Part shown: piece by piece, positions 48,080 through 60,494 of the stretch
How the letters are laid out: each line of letters opens with the position of its first letter
Position numbering within the stretch: the first letter of the stretch is position 1
Program-made: the position numbers and the translations under genes
From: Rutidosis leptorrhynchoides
Lineage: Eukaryota > Streptophyta > Magnoliopsida > Asterales > Asteraceae
Length of the DNA: 64,000 nt
Assembly (NCBI RefSeq): GCF_046630445.1
Contig: NC_092336.1
Coordinates: 503,889,001 to 503,953,000, forward strand
Direction of reading: 5' to 3'
The notes under the pieces: model-generated
Databases searched by the model: none
What the model saw: the letters and a program-made list of their open reading frames with translations, nothing else
What the model was told of the DNA's origin: nothing

Positions 48080-49887
48080 ATTCTCCCCCTCCAGCCGAAT
48101 CCACGAACATTCCAGTTATGTCTCTGCATAACTCCAACTTCTCTCGAGTCACCACCTTCGTTAACATATCCGCAGGATTCTCCTTTGTATGGATCTTGAC
48201 TAGTCTCAACAGTTTTCGATCAATTACCTCGTGTATCCAATGATAGCGAATATCAATATGTTTTGTACGGGAATGGTACATGGAGTTCTTGCTCAAATCT
48301 AGAGCACTCTGACTGTCACAATATACCTTTTACTCCTTTTGCTTGATTCCAAATTCTTGAAGATAACGCTTTAACCACAACATTTCTTTTCCTGCTTCTG
48401 CAGCAGCAATATACTCTGCTTCAGTTGTGGATAATGCAACACACTTCTGTAGTCTTGACTGCCATGAAACAGCTCCTCCTACAAAAGTGTAAATGAATCC
48501 TGAAGTAGATTTCCTACTATTAGGATCTCAGGCCATATCCGCATCTGTATAGCATTTCAAGATTGGATCAGCTCCCCCGTAACAAAGACATAGATTTGTT
48601 GTACCTTTAAGATATCTAAGAATCCATTTTACCGCATTCCAATGCTCTTTCCCGGGGTTGGATAAAAAACGACTCACCGTTCCCACTGCATGAGCAATAT
48701 CGGGCCTTGTACACACCATCGCATACATCAAACTTCCAACTGCTGAAGAATATGGTACTGAAGACATCTCCCCGATCTCTTCCTTGGATGAGGGACAAGA
48801 ACTCTTGCTTAACTTGAAATGGTTGGATAATGGAATGCTAACAGGTTTGGCATTGTTCATATTGAAACGTGAAAGCACTCGTTCAATATACTTCTCCTTA
48901 GAGATCGGGTTATTTGCATTCCCAAAATCTGTTGAGCCTGTCCTAAGTCTTTCATGTCAAAAGACTTAGAGAGTTCCTTCTTCAGCTGGTTGATCTTCGT
49001 TGCGTCTTTCCCTACGGTCAAAATATCGTCTACATATAGTAGAAGAGCAAAGAAATTTCCTTCAGAAAACTTCTGAATGTAGACACACTCATATGCTGCA
49101 GTTTTCTTGTACCCTTGACTCACCATGCACGAGTCAAACTTCTTGTACCACTGCCTAGGTGCCTGCTTCAAACCATATAAACTTTTCTTCAGCTTGCATA
49201 CGAGGTTATCTCCTGAAACCTCAAAACCTTCCGGCTGCTTCATGTAAATTTCTTCATATAAATCTCCATGAAGAAAAGCTGTCTTTACATCCATCTGTTC
49301 AAGCTCCAAGTTCATACTTGCGACCAATCCAAGTATGACTCTAATTGAAGTCATCTTGACTACTGGTGAAAATATCTCGTCAAAATCAATCCCTTTCTTC
49401 TGTTAGAATCCTTTGACTACAGGCCGTACTTTGTATTTCACCACTTTTCCACTACCATCCTTTTTCAGCTTGAACACCCATTTGTTTTCAGTGCCTTCTT
49501 CCCGCGTGGAAGTTCTACAATCTCATAAGTTTGATTTTTCTGCAGAGAATCCATCTCACCCTGCATTGCGAGCAACCATTTTTCTTTATCCTTATGAGTT
49601 ACTGCTTCATGAAAACTCTCTGGTTCTCCATCTTCAGTAAGTAGAAGGTATTTGGATTCTGGATATCTACTCGATGGAATCCGACTTCGTTCAGATCTAC
49701 GGACTTCTGGAATATTCTGAGGAGATCCACCATCATCTTGGCCTTGTGATGGTTCTGGAATGTCTGGCAGATGGAGTTGTGGCTCCCCCTGCTCAGCACC
49801 ATCATTTTCCTCATTATCTACTTCTGGCATTTCTTCTTGCACTGAAAATTCATTTCTCATGAATAATTTCGTTGTTGCCTCTGGCAC
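47994..49887 (-). pseudogene. Tork-like RT and RNase H (fossil)
   Basis: Open stretches carry the RT start (EKWLLAMQGEMDSLQKNQTY), SLYGLKQAPRQWYKKFD, the LLLYVDDILTVG box, SPLMYAM-type and RPDIAHAVGTVSRFL segments, and the RNase H end (RTKHIDIRYHWIHEVI, NPADMLTKVV). The stretches are in different frames. The lowest part overlaps the LTR. Confidence 0.8.
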
Positions 49888-50136
49888 CTAAGCAGCAACA
49901 TTTGTCTTCTGAGATATTGTAGGCTTTTCAATATCTTCTATTATCTGGCTTTCATGGAACACCACGTCCCTACTTTTGATCAGCTTTTTCTCCTTTGGAT
50001 CCCATTATCTGTATCCAAATTCTTCATCTCCATAGTCTATGAATATACATGGAGTGGTTCTTGCATCCAGCTTCTGCCTGAGCTCCTTGGATACATGTGC
50101 GTATGCCAAACATCCAAATACTCTTAAGTGAGAGTA

Positions 50137-51140
50137 TTATGGATCCTTTCCAGACCAAAGTTTCTCCGGAACTTCAAAATTCAGTGGTACTGATGGAGAT
50201 CGGTTGATCAAGTAACATGCGGCTCTGACTGCTTCTCCCCAGAATGGCTTTGGCAGCTTAGCCATACTGAGCATGCTTCGAACACGTTCCATAATTGTTC
50301 GGTTCATTATTTCTGCTATACCATTGTGTTGAGGGGTACGTGGAACTGTCTTCTCATGTCGGATGCCATATGATCTGCAATAGGCATCGAACTGCCTGGA
50401 AGAGTATTCACCGCCGTTTTCGGATCGAAGACACTTTAACTTCTTTCTTGTCTCACGTTCTACCATGACATGGAACTGTTTGAAGTAATCGAAAACCTGG
50501 TCCTTCGTCCTCAAGAAATATACCCACACCTTTCGAGAAGCATCATCGATAAACGTTAGAAAGTATCAGTTGCCGCCAATTGATTCAACCTCCAAGGGCC
50601 CGCAAACATCAGAGTGTACCAGACTGAGTAACTCTGATCTTCTCGTTGAAGAGGAATTAAACGAGACTCTATGCTGCTTACCAAACAAACAATGATTGCA
50701 AGGATCTAGTGCAGCATCCTTATCTACATTGATAAGCTCCTTCTTTATTAGGGTAGACAACCCTTTCTCACTCATGTGACCGAGTCTCTGGTGCCATAAA
50801 TTTTGTGAAGCCTCCTTTTCTGCAACATTAAGGCTGTCTGTGCAGATCTTCACATGAGTTTTGTACAGTGTGCCACAAATGTGTCCTCGAGCGACTATCA
50901 TAGCGCCTCTTGACAATTTCCGTGTGCCTCTATTGAAATGACTATTATAGCCCTGTTTGTCGAGAGCTACTCCGAAAAGTAAATTCAGCCGAAGATCTGT
51001 CACATGGCGGACATCCTTCAAAGTGATTGTGCTCCCAGAACTTGTCTTTATCTTGATATCACCAATTCCGACAATCTCAATGGAACTGGAATTTCCCATC
51101 TTCACAGCTCCAAAGTCACCAGCTTTGTATGTTGTGAAGT
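50137..51140 (-). pseudogene. Tork-like protease end and integrase (fossil)
   Basis: Holds VGIGDIKIKTSSG, the GAG-pre-integrase segment (LWHQRLGHMSEKGLSTL, CLFGKQHRVSF) and the integrase core (CLRSENGGEYSSRQF, TPQHNGIAEIMNRTIMERV). Confidence 0.8.
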
Positions 51141-51146
51141 ATTCCT

Positions 51147-54100
51147 TGTAACGACCCTACTTTTTTCGTTATCTTTTACCGTTAATTATTTAACGACCAT
51201 TAACTGTTATTCGTGCCACGTCATTTCTATGACCTATATTATTATTTTCGTAATAATATATTAATTATTATGTGTTATATGAATGTTTGTATTCATATCT
51301 TTAAGAGTCCTACTATTCAGACCGTCTTTTTTTAATCGAACAATGTACACTGGCAACCAAGAGAGGTGGGTCCTACTTAGGATTTGACTATTTTTTACAC
51401 ATCTCTCCATCCAAACAATTGAGGCGGGTCCCACGTGAACTAGAACCAGAAACTAACCAATTCTCACTTCCATTTTTTGTCAAAAATTAAAAAAAAAAAT
51501 AACTAACAAAACAAGTCGAAGAATAATAGCAGCAAATGGATGCTTAATACAACCCAAATAACCAACATCGGTTAAGAAAAAAAGGTATTCCTTTATCTTT
51601 CTCTTCTATATATTTATCTTTCTCGACATAGTGGGTTTCGAGACAAATAACCGCACTACATCAACTGCAAAGATCAAAGTCTTCCTTGTTTTAACCGGAA
51701 AAAGAAAACCAGGTAGCCGGAAAATAGGATTCCGGCGAAGTTCATGAAGAAATCTCGTCGGAGCGCGTCAGAGATCCGATGGGGATGAAATTTGTTTCTG
51801 TGGGTTAGTTATGAGATTTAGGCTTTAATGGTGGTGGCGGTGACGTCAAGTTCTTTCGAAATCAAGAACAAATTAACGTTTATAAATTGTGGTGGTTTTT
51901 AATTTTTTAGGCAAGAGAAAATGAAGACTCCCTTTTGTTTCCTGTGTTTGGTCTGACTTTGTGACCATATTTGGTGACTTTAGGGTGTGTTAGTGTGTTA
52001 GGATCAATGATGGGACGAACTTTCATGTTCGGGTCATCTAAATCCGAGCCACGAATCACCCGTTGCGTCTAAAACACGATTTTGATTGAATTAAAGTTTC
52101 AAGTGATGTCTTGGCTGATCACCACGACTTGTGGGCTGTTCTTGGTGTGTTATTGAGTGTACCGAAGTGTCGGGTGGTTTGATTATGTGGAGATATATGT
52201 AAGGCTCGCCGAAAACCGACACACGGGGCTCAAGATACGACCCGATGAACTTTTGATTTAAAACTTGTGATTAATTATTAAACTTATGATATAAATAATG
52301 AATTTCATTATCATTTAATTACTTATGATATAAAAAGTAATTATTATAATTTAAGACTTATGATATATATTTATTATATCATTTAATTATTACTTATGAT
52401 TTAATTAACATTTTAATTAAACTTATGATTAATAATACTTTTATTATTAATGGAAAATACTTATGATAAGTATTAAAATTATATTATAAGATTATTATTA
52501 TAAGACTTATAATAAAGATTAATTAATTATTTAATTATTATAAGGCTTAGTTATTATTTAATTATAATTTAATTATTAAATACTTATGATTTAATAATTA
52601 TAATTAGAAACTTATGATATGATTAATAATCCATTATTAATTAATAATACTTATGATATGATTTAAAATTTATTATTAATTAATAATACTTATATTATGA
52701 CTAATATTTAATTAATTAATTAAATACTTATGTTATATTAATTATATCATTTAAACTTATATTAACTTTAATAATTCATTTTAATTTAATTAAACTTATG
52801 TTATGACATAATTAGACATATTTAACTTTAATAAACATTATAACTTACATTATTATTACAACTTACACTTTTAAAATTAACGTTGACTATGTTTGACCAA
52901 GGTTGACTTTTGAGTTGACTTCCGGTTGACTTTGACTTTCAGTTGACTTTTGTTGACTTTCTAAATAAGGAAACTTTCCTAACTTAAAACTTTCTAAAAA
53001 TAGAAACTTTCTAAATTTGGAAACTTTCCAAAAATAGAAACTTTCCAAAAATAGAAACTTTCGAAAAATAGAAACCTGCTAAAAATAGAAACTTTCTAAA
53101 AATAGAAAGTGTGTGTCTGTACGCTGTTCCGATCAAACCGATGCATGTTGAGTATTGTTCTATGACTACTTGCAACATGTACAATAGCTATCATACTAAG
53201 ACTTGACCTAAGTTAGTTATTTATATCGACCTCCTTTATTTATAGGTCGGCGTTGTGATCATTCCTGATCACTTTACTTCATTTGTTGTTCGCATATTTG
53301 TATGGTTACTTCGTTTGCTATTAAGGTGAGTTATAGTCCCATTTTCTATTTTAAATCTTTTGGGATGAGAATACATGCAATTTATTTTATATTTTGGACA
53401 CAAGTGGAAGTTGGTTTAAATTATTCATTGTGAGTTGAACAAAAATATTCCCTAGTCTGGTAACTGTAATCACTGGTTTCTACTAGTGAACGCGAATCCT
53501 ACGGATAGATCTATCGGGTTTGACAACCCCATTTCGAGCTAGTCGCGCTAGCAATTTATAATCGGAATGTTTAGTACTTCGTAATTTGTTGTAGATACAC
53601 TTGTTCGATGTATATTATTTATTGTGTTTGGCAAGGGTAAATAAATGGTTAAGTGGTTACCAGGTGGCTCACGGTAAATGGAATAATGTTTTTATATGTT
53701 TTCTAGCATATAATTTTGAGGTCCAAAAAGGAGTTTTTATGTTTTCAAACATAAATTTTTACGGTTTAAATTAAATATTGTTTGCAATATTAAACCTATA
53801 ATTCACTCAACATTTTTTTGTTGACAGTTACTCGCATGTTTTATTCTCAGGTTCATGATTGATTGCTTCCGCTGTGCTTAGAGAGTCTGCATATTTATGA
53901 TGGCAGCTTTTGTTAAACAATAACTTGCATTCTATTTTGATACATTTAATAGTGGATGCTGTTGACTTTGTTTTGGTCAACTTTTGGTTAAGTAATAATG
54001 TATGATTTTTCTAAACTTACATATTTTGATAGGTTTCCTTTATAGGAAATCATTTTTAAATAAAGAATGCAAGGTTATTTATTAAATTCATATAGAGTTA

Positions 54101-54160
54101 TGATCAAGCTGTGGGACCAAGATAACGATGGTCGTCAAGTGTACTTTGACGGGTCGTTAA
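51147..54160 (+). repeat. Solo LTR (3.0 kb) of a Ty3/Gypsy family
   Basis: Starts TGTAACGACCCTAC and ends GACGGGTCGTTAA. ATTCC (51141-51145) and ATTCT (54161-54165) look like the target duplication with one change. There is no internal retroelement sequence, so the element has recombined down to one LTR. Inside are an AT-rich part with many ACTTATGAT words (52260-52860), TTGACTTT words (52880-52960), a run of 17-18-bp AGAAACTTTCCAAAAAT units (52970-53110), and the shared LTR module (53320-53880). Confidence 0.75.
52970..53110 (+). repeat. Short tandem repeat inside the solo LTR
   Basis: About seven units of AGAAACTTTCYAAAAAT, 17-18 bp each. Confidence 0.85.
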
Positions 54161-54820
54161 ATTCTTTGTATGGAGTCACGTGGTAGGAAGCTGCAGTATC
54201 TACCACCCATTCCGTGTCTTCTAGTGAGACATGAAGGCATGTCTCATCATGGGTTGAACAATAAGTGACATCACCAGAGATAGTCACTAATGTTTCTCCA
54301 CCCTTATTCTTTGGCTGTGAACTGCTTTGACCTTGTTCCTCTTTCAATCTATAGCAGTTCTGTTTCATATGTCCCTCTAATCCACAATGATGGCATTTAT
54401 ATATTGGTTTTCTGCCATCAGCTGACCTGCCCCTGCTCTTGCTTCTGCCTCTACATTTATTTTTGCTACTCATTCGCTGTCTCCCCCGATTCTCGATGAC
54501 AAAGACATGAGTCTGATATGTGCCCATGTCCTTTCTCCTTGTCTCTTCACTGAATAGGGCATCCTTGACCATTGACATGGTAAGTTTTCCATTCGGGGCT
54601 GAGTTGTTGAGTGTTACTACCAGCTTTTCCCAACTATCGGGAAGGGAACTAAGTAGCAGTAGCGCCTGAACTTCATCGCTAAGCGGCATCTCTACAGACA
54701 ATAACTGGTTGACCAAACTATGGAACTCACTGGTATGCTCGGCAACTGAAGTTCCACTTTTGAGCTTCATGTTGACTAAATGCCTCATCAACAGGGCTTT
54801 ATTCCGAGCAGTCTTGGTGA
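54161..54820 (-). pseudogene. Tork-like gag part and protease start (fossil)
   Basis: Contains gag (KLKSGTSVAEHTSEFHSLVN, LLSSLPDSWEKLVVTL), a CCHC knuckle (CHHCGLEGHMKQNC) and the protease start (WVVDTAASYHVTPYKEF). It is bounded by the solo LTR on the left and the Athila LTR on the right. Confidence 0.8.
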
Positions 54821-56108
54821 TGTGCGTAGAGGTGTATACGAAATAGTTATATATTTATTATGAAAAACTATTAAATACGATACAATTTTACACAAGTTAT
54901 TTAATTATTTATACATTGGAAATACCTAAACCTTGCTACAACACTTATAGGCAGTGTACCTAATCGTACAGTAGTGTAGTTTTTAGTAAGTCCGGTTCGT
55001 TCCACAGGGATCTAGCCAAGTTTAACGCTATATTTAAAAAGTAAATTTGTATATAAATATAAGTAGTATTATTATTATAAAAGGGGGATTTTACCGTTTA
55101 AAGACCGGTTTGTCGATTTTAAAACTTTAGTCGCAGTTAAAACCTAATGTAAAATATTAAAAATAAAACTTAATTTAAAGCGTAAAGTAAATGACAATAA
55201 TTAAAGTGCGATAAATAAAATGACTATAAATAAAATTACAATAATTAAAAGTGCAATTAAATAAAATGACAGTAAATAAAAGTGCGATGAAATATGAAAT
55301 AAAGGAATTATGCTTATTTAAACTTCCATAATCATGATATTCGACGTGTTGATTTTAGTTTATTACCATGGGTTAATTGTCCTTTGTCCTGGATTATTCA
55401 ATATGTCCATACGGTTTTGTCCATAATAGTCTATCAGTCATAAATATAAAGTGCGAGAGTCTTCGTCAAATTATCCTTATACCCGAAGTCAAATATTCCA
55501 ACTAATTGGGGATTCGAACTGTAACAAGGTCTTAATACTTTGTTTAATGAATACACCAGGTTATCGACTGCGTGTAATCCAAGGATTTATTACTTTGTTA
55601 ACAATTACACCAATTACCCTTGTATGTAATTCACCCCTATTTCAACAAGTCTATTGATTATTAATCCATCCCCGTGTCCGGTCAAATGAATAATTATTGG
55701 TATTTATAGATATCCCGCCCACCGTACCCAGTCAAGCGTATGTGGTTATATATAAATACGTCAAATTATAAATACGTCAAATTATAAGTCTATATATTAA
55801 ATTAAGGAGGTATCATTTAGTTAATATAAAGCTCATTAATAGCCCATAGTCTAATTTCCACAAGTGTCGTTCTTTTGTCCAAACCCCAATTATGGTACAA
55901 AGCCCAATTATCCCGTTTTTAATATTTTAGCCCAACATCATGATTACTTCGGCATTAAATAAGCATAATAATAACTTAGTTACGAGACATTAATTTAAAA
56001 AGGTTGATCATAACTTACAATGATTAATAATAATGTAGCGTTACACGGACAGAATTTCGACTTACACACTTACAACATTTACTAACATACCCTTATTATT
56101 ATTAATCT

Positions 56109-56142
56109 TAAATTAAAATTAAAATTAAAATTAAAATTAAAA

Positions 56143-56214
<72 letters not shown>
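56109..56214. repeat. (AAAATT)n followed by (AT)n microsatellite
   Basis: About six AAAATT units at 56109-56147, then about 30 AT units to 56214. Confidence 0.95.
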
Positions 56215-56217
<3 letters not shown>

Positions 56218-56295
56218 AGAGAGAGAGATTGAAAATATGTGTTCATAAATCGGCTGAAAACTGCGAAATTTATAGATGTGGCCACCAACTTCTTG

Positions 56296-56343
56296 CCATG
56301 CGATCGCATGGAATTTGGTCTTCCTGGCCTTGCGATCGCATGG
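56296..56343. promoter_or_regulatory. Paired GCGATCGC palindromes in the Athila 3' LTR
   Basis: CCATGCGATCGCATGG at 56296-56311 and TTGCGATCGCATGG at 56330-56343, with centres 32 bases apart, on the upstream side of a TATA-like box (minus strand). Confidence 0.5.
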
Positions 56344-56823
56344 CCTTCTTTTACAGCTCAGGAAGCTTTATTTTCTTGTTTGCCGATGGTTTTATTAAAT
56401 AATTTAATATATATATAATTTTAAGAATTAATTATATATTATATTATATTCATGTGCATAGTTGACTTGTAATTTTTAGTCCGTTGCGTCGAGCGTTGAG
56501 AGTTGACTCTGGTCCTGGTTCCGGATTTTCGAACGTCCTTGCATACAATTTAATATCTTGTACTTTGCATTTTGCGGCTCGTACTCTTGTAACTTTTAGA
56601 CGTTTCTCATCAATAATTTGAACCATTTTGATTGTACTTTGTACTTTTGAGCTTTTTGGTCGTTTGCGTCTTCACATCGTCGAATCTGTCTTTTGTGTTC
56701 ACCTTTTATTATTTAAACGAATATCACTTGTAAATAGAACAATTGCAACTAAAAGCTTGTCTTTCTTGAGGGATAATGCTATGAAATATATGTTCATTTT
56801 TAGCATTATAAAATATTTCCACA

Positions 56824-58946
56824 CTTGAGCGTTGCTTGTCCTTAAGCAATATAGTCTTGAAATAAAAATACTAGAATCACTTCTTTATTCTTCACACTTT
56901 GTACATCAGTGAATTCTATACGGCGATATGAACAATGGTAGTAACGATGTGGTTTACAGTCCCACATGATTATGAAAATTTAGATCCTTAAGGAAATTGG
57001 ATCTTTATGAAAACATTTGATCTTTTGAAAATTAAATCTAGCTTTTACCCTAGATAAGTTTTCCGGAATAACCCTTCACCGGTGTTTGCAAATTGTTTTT
57101 GTGGGTTTGGTGGGTTTCAGATTTGAAAATTTTAGCTCAAAACTTGCGGTTTTGTGTCACCCACTTGCTAACCTTGTATTGGGAAAGCAACACGTCCAAT
57201 ATACTTGCTCCGTATATTATCTTTCGGTAAACTACCGTCCGGTTGTAAAGGAAAGCGTTGAACAATCAACTGTTAAGGCAATGTCCCGTGACATGCTTTT
57301 AATTATGGTCTATAACGTGTCGGATGCAATTACTATCCTTTGTAGGAGCAATAGTAAAGCTCAGCATATAGTTTTTCAGTCTGGCATAAGGTCCTGTCTT
57401 TGACCATGCTATGCAACCACCGTTCTTACGGTTGATACTCGATTTGGTTCAGGTGACCTAATGAATTCCAGGTGAATTCCTAGGATTTTACGTTCAATGG
57501 TAATGAACGCATTAAAAGTGGGTTTTCAGAAAACAAATCGGTTTGTAATTTTGATCAAAATATTTTCTCGTTCAAGCTCGAGTTTAGATATCATCGAATT
57601 CCGTGAGTTTGTAATTCTCAATATTTAAAAGTCAATCTCAAGGATTGAGTAATATCAGTCTTAAAAGCTGATTTTTGATCTTTAAGGAGATTATCCTTTC
57701 TGGGGATCTGATTCATTAGTATTATAAGCTAATTTGCATGGTGCCCCCCATTATACGAGACAGATCCTCTCATGGTTAGGATAAGTTTGACCACTTTGCG
57801 GCCCTGTTTGATGCCGAGGTCCGTGGATTTCTAGCTGATTTTCGAGAAAACTTTTCAAGGTTTTTCGTAGACTCTACAACTGGTCCGGACGACAACTTCC
57901 TGACCTAAATCAAGAAGCGCGTGTCTTTTTCGGAAGACTTTACTTCCTTTTAATGATGAATTGATTCATCTTGTAGATCCATCTTTCTTTCAAATATATT
58001 ACAATTTATCGGGTAAAACGGTTAATTTTGTTGAAAACAAAAGTATCTTCAATTATTTGTACAAAATATGTGACATATGTTATAAATAACTTGGTAAATT
58101 TTTCCCACACTTGGCTTTTATTTTCCTTTCTTTGCCTTTTTATTGTCCTCTATTCCATTTTAAATGAATTCTAACATTTTGGGTTGTTTATCAATTTATG
58201 TCCTTTACGAGGTAACAATAATTTCGGTGTTAACACCTAGTTTTATCGTTCATAAATTTGTATAAACATGATTTTGAGTTCATTTAATTGAAAATTTTGA
58301 AAATTTTTACTAGAATTGGGTAGTCAGTATATAAGACTAGGGCTGTTCTTTATTATCAGAGAGCACTAGATTCTAATACAACTACTGCGTTACTAGTATT
58401 TTTAATGGTAACCAAGTGTATAAGTCAAAAAATTTAAAAATCCGAAAGAATTTAACTCCTTCCCACACTTAAGATCTTGCAATGCCCTCATTTGCAAGAA
58501 ATTAGTAACAATTTAAATTATTGAGGGTGATTAGCGTAGAAAAATGATTAAATTTTACCAAAGTTTCCAAACATATTGGCGTTTGTTTGTTGAATGATAA
58601 ATGGTGCACATCATTTGTTCATTCCTTCTTGTTGTTACATCACATTTGTTTTTCGTTTTGTCGTCAAAATTAGTAGCTTTTGCTGAACTTAATGCCAGTC
58701 TTTGAAAATGCGCTGTTTTACCCTGTTGTATACAATTGACAATATACATACATACAAATAATAACATGCATGGTAATTTGAAATGAGACTTAAAATCTCA
58801 CTTTCAAATCAAATATGAAATATTAGTACAACATAATAAAAATGTTAAAACTTACATAAAAGTATCACAATATAATATGTTTAAACATAAATAAATAAAA
58901 ATAATAAAAAGATAAAATATCATAGAAATCACCAACGGGAACTGTA
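56824..58946. other. Noncoding 3' stretch of the Athila-type element
   Basis: Between the env-position frame and the 3' LTR. I see several TCCCACACTT words (AAGTGTGGGA on the element strand), resembling repeated polypurine-like tracts. No gene. Confidence 0.45.
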
Positions 58947-60494
58947 TCAATCTGGATAGGGGTTCCAGTTCATGTCGTCGGGTGGGTTCCATGGTTGGTT
59001 ATAGGTGTACTGATAGGCCTGGTTAGGGTCGTAGAGAGTAAATGGTGGTCGCATATCAGGCTGGTGTGGAGGATAGTAAGCAGGTTGGGTCGGTACGTAG
59101 TTATTTGGTACCTGAGGTGATAGCTGGCTCATGATCTGATGCTGATGATAGTGCCATCTATCATGCTGTCATTGCCTAGAATGCTCGTACACATCCTGGG
59201 CGTGCCACTGCTCGTACCGACTATGTCTATCCTCATTTGTCATTTCTACCTCATCTATACGCTGGTAGACGTCAGTCATAGCCTCCCTAATGACATCCCA
59301 AATGTCATCCACTTCCTCCATTTCCTCATCTGAACCTCTCTCTACCTATGGATGATTACCATCATATGGTACTGCCTGATTGCATCTGCTCTTTAATACC
59401 TTAGCACCCTGATAGACCTTCAATCCTAAAGTATCATCCTGTTCCCTACATACCATAAGTGGACCCCCTTGATCCCTATCTACACCCAAATAGTCTCCAA
59501 TGAGAGTAACAAAAATACCTCCTCCTATTATTCCCCCGTCCTGTATTCCTGCCACTACTTTGGACAGATAAAAACCAACACAGTAGGGAATATTAACAAA
59601 GCTTCTAGTGTTTCGAATACACTTAAGGTAAAATAAGTCGTGTAAGGTCATCTTCTCCTTGTTTTTACCTCTTTGTGTAATCGAATTAGCTAAAAATCTA
59701 TATATAATACGTAGCTCTGCTTTGTTAATATCTAAATAGGAGTGTCTTCCTCTCAGCGAAAAAACATTATAATTTGACATACGCCTCCATATGGCGTCCG
59801 CGTCAAAATTTCTATCTACCCTTTCACCATGATAAATCAAATTCATACAATCAGGTAGTAGTAATTCACCAGGAGTGTAAATCTGTAAAGCCCTGGCCAT
59901 GTCCAGCATGGACATCCTATACATCCTACGGCCAAGTATAAATCTAAGAAAACTTCTATCATCTAACCTAACTACATCCGCATTAAGTGAAATAGTACTC
60001 ATAAGCTCAACACACCATTCCTTATATACAGGCCTACGAATGGTGAATAAACGTTCCCAATCGGGAAAAGAATAGCTGCCATACCTTTGGATCAGATGCA
60101 GTCTAACTGAGTTAACTAGTTGGACCCTTTCCAAAGGCTCCCAATCGATTACCCTCGGCACTTCTACATTTTTCGTTACCAGTTTGAATTTGTTACTTTA
60201 ATATGTCGGGTAATCTCTCCAACTTCGATCAAATCTCAGATTAGGATGCAACTGTTCTTCATGAATCGTTGGGTGTGCTATTATCGGATGAATCGGAAAT
60301 ATTACGTAGGCATTAACATATTCTTGTTGCGGATCATAATATGGTACGTGTTGATCAGGTTGTTGTTGTTCCTGTTGTTGCTCCTGTTCAGGTTCTGGTT
60401 CATATTGTGGCTCATATTGCATTTTTAGTTCAAGTTCTGGAGCAGGTTGCCTAGATGATGATGATGCACCATCAGTATCGGTATTTCTCTGCAA
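58947..60494 (-). pseudogene. Athila env-position protein, ATHILA ORF-1-like (fossil)
   Basis: Three open stretches: 60494-60198 (Gln/Glu/Pro-rich, SSSSRQPAPELELKMQYEP), 60161-59346 (globular part with LVNSVRLHLIQRYGSYSF, FILGRRMYRMSMLDMARAL, LHDLFYLKCIRNTRSF, IGDYLGVDRDQGGP) and 59132-58947 (Pro/Tyr/Asn-rich tail). The middle part resembles ATHILA ORF-1 family proteins as I remember them. Its function is unknown even in intact elements. Confidence 0.6.

Larger units (their letters stand above)
47682..54820 (-). mobile_element. Tork/Tnt1-like Ty1/Copia element, split by two later insertions (fossil)
   Basis: On the minus strand: gag part and protease start (54820-54161), then protease to integrase (51140-50137), RT and RNase H (49887-47994), polypurine tract and 3' LTR (48079-47682). 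The solo LTR at 51147-54160 interrupts protease. At 54820 gag stops at the end of an Athila-type LTR, so the first part of gag and the 5' LTR should lie beyond 64000. Coding is in many short open stretches, with about five breaks besides the insertions. It is older than both insertions. Confidence 0.8.
54821..56823 (-). repeat. 3' LTR of the Athila-type element (about 2.0 kb)
   Basis: The outer end is at TGTGCGTAGAGG (plus strand, 54821) and the inner end is placed at TGTGGAAATATTT (minus, 56823), after a CTCAAG stretch; the inner end is less sure. A TATA-like CTATAAATT on the minus strand lies near 56268, just downstream of a pair of GCGATCGC palindromes. It also holds (AAAATT)n and (AT)n tracts. 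Confidence 0.6.

Noticed and set aside
60120-60428. Plus-strand Leu/Phe-rich frame
   Set aside because: Antisense shadow of the Gln/Glu-rich env-position frame.
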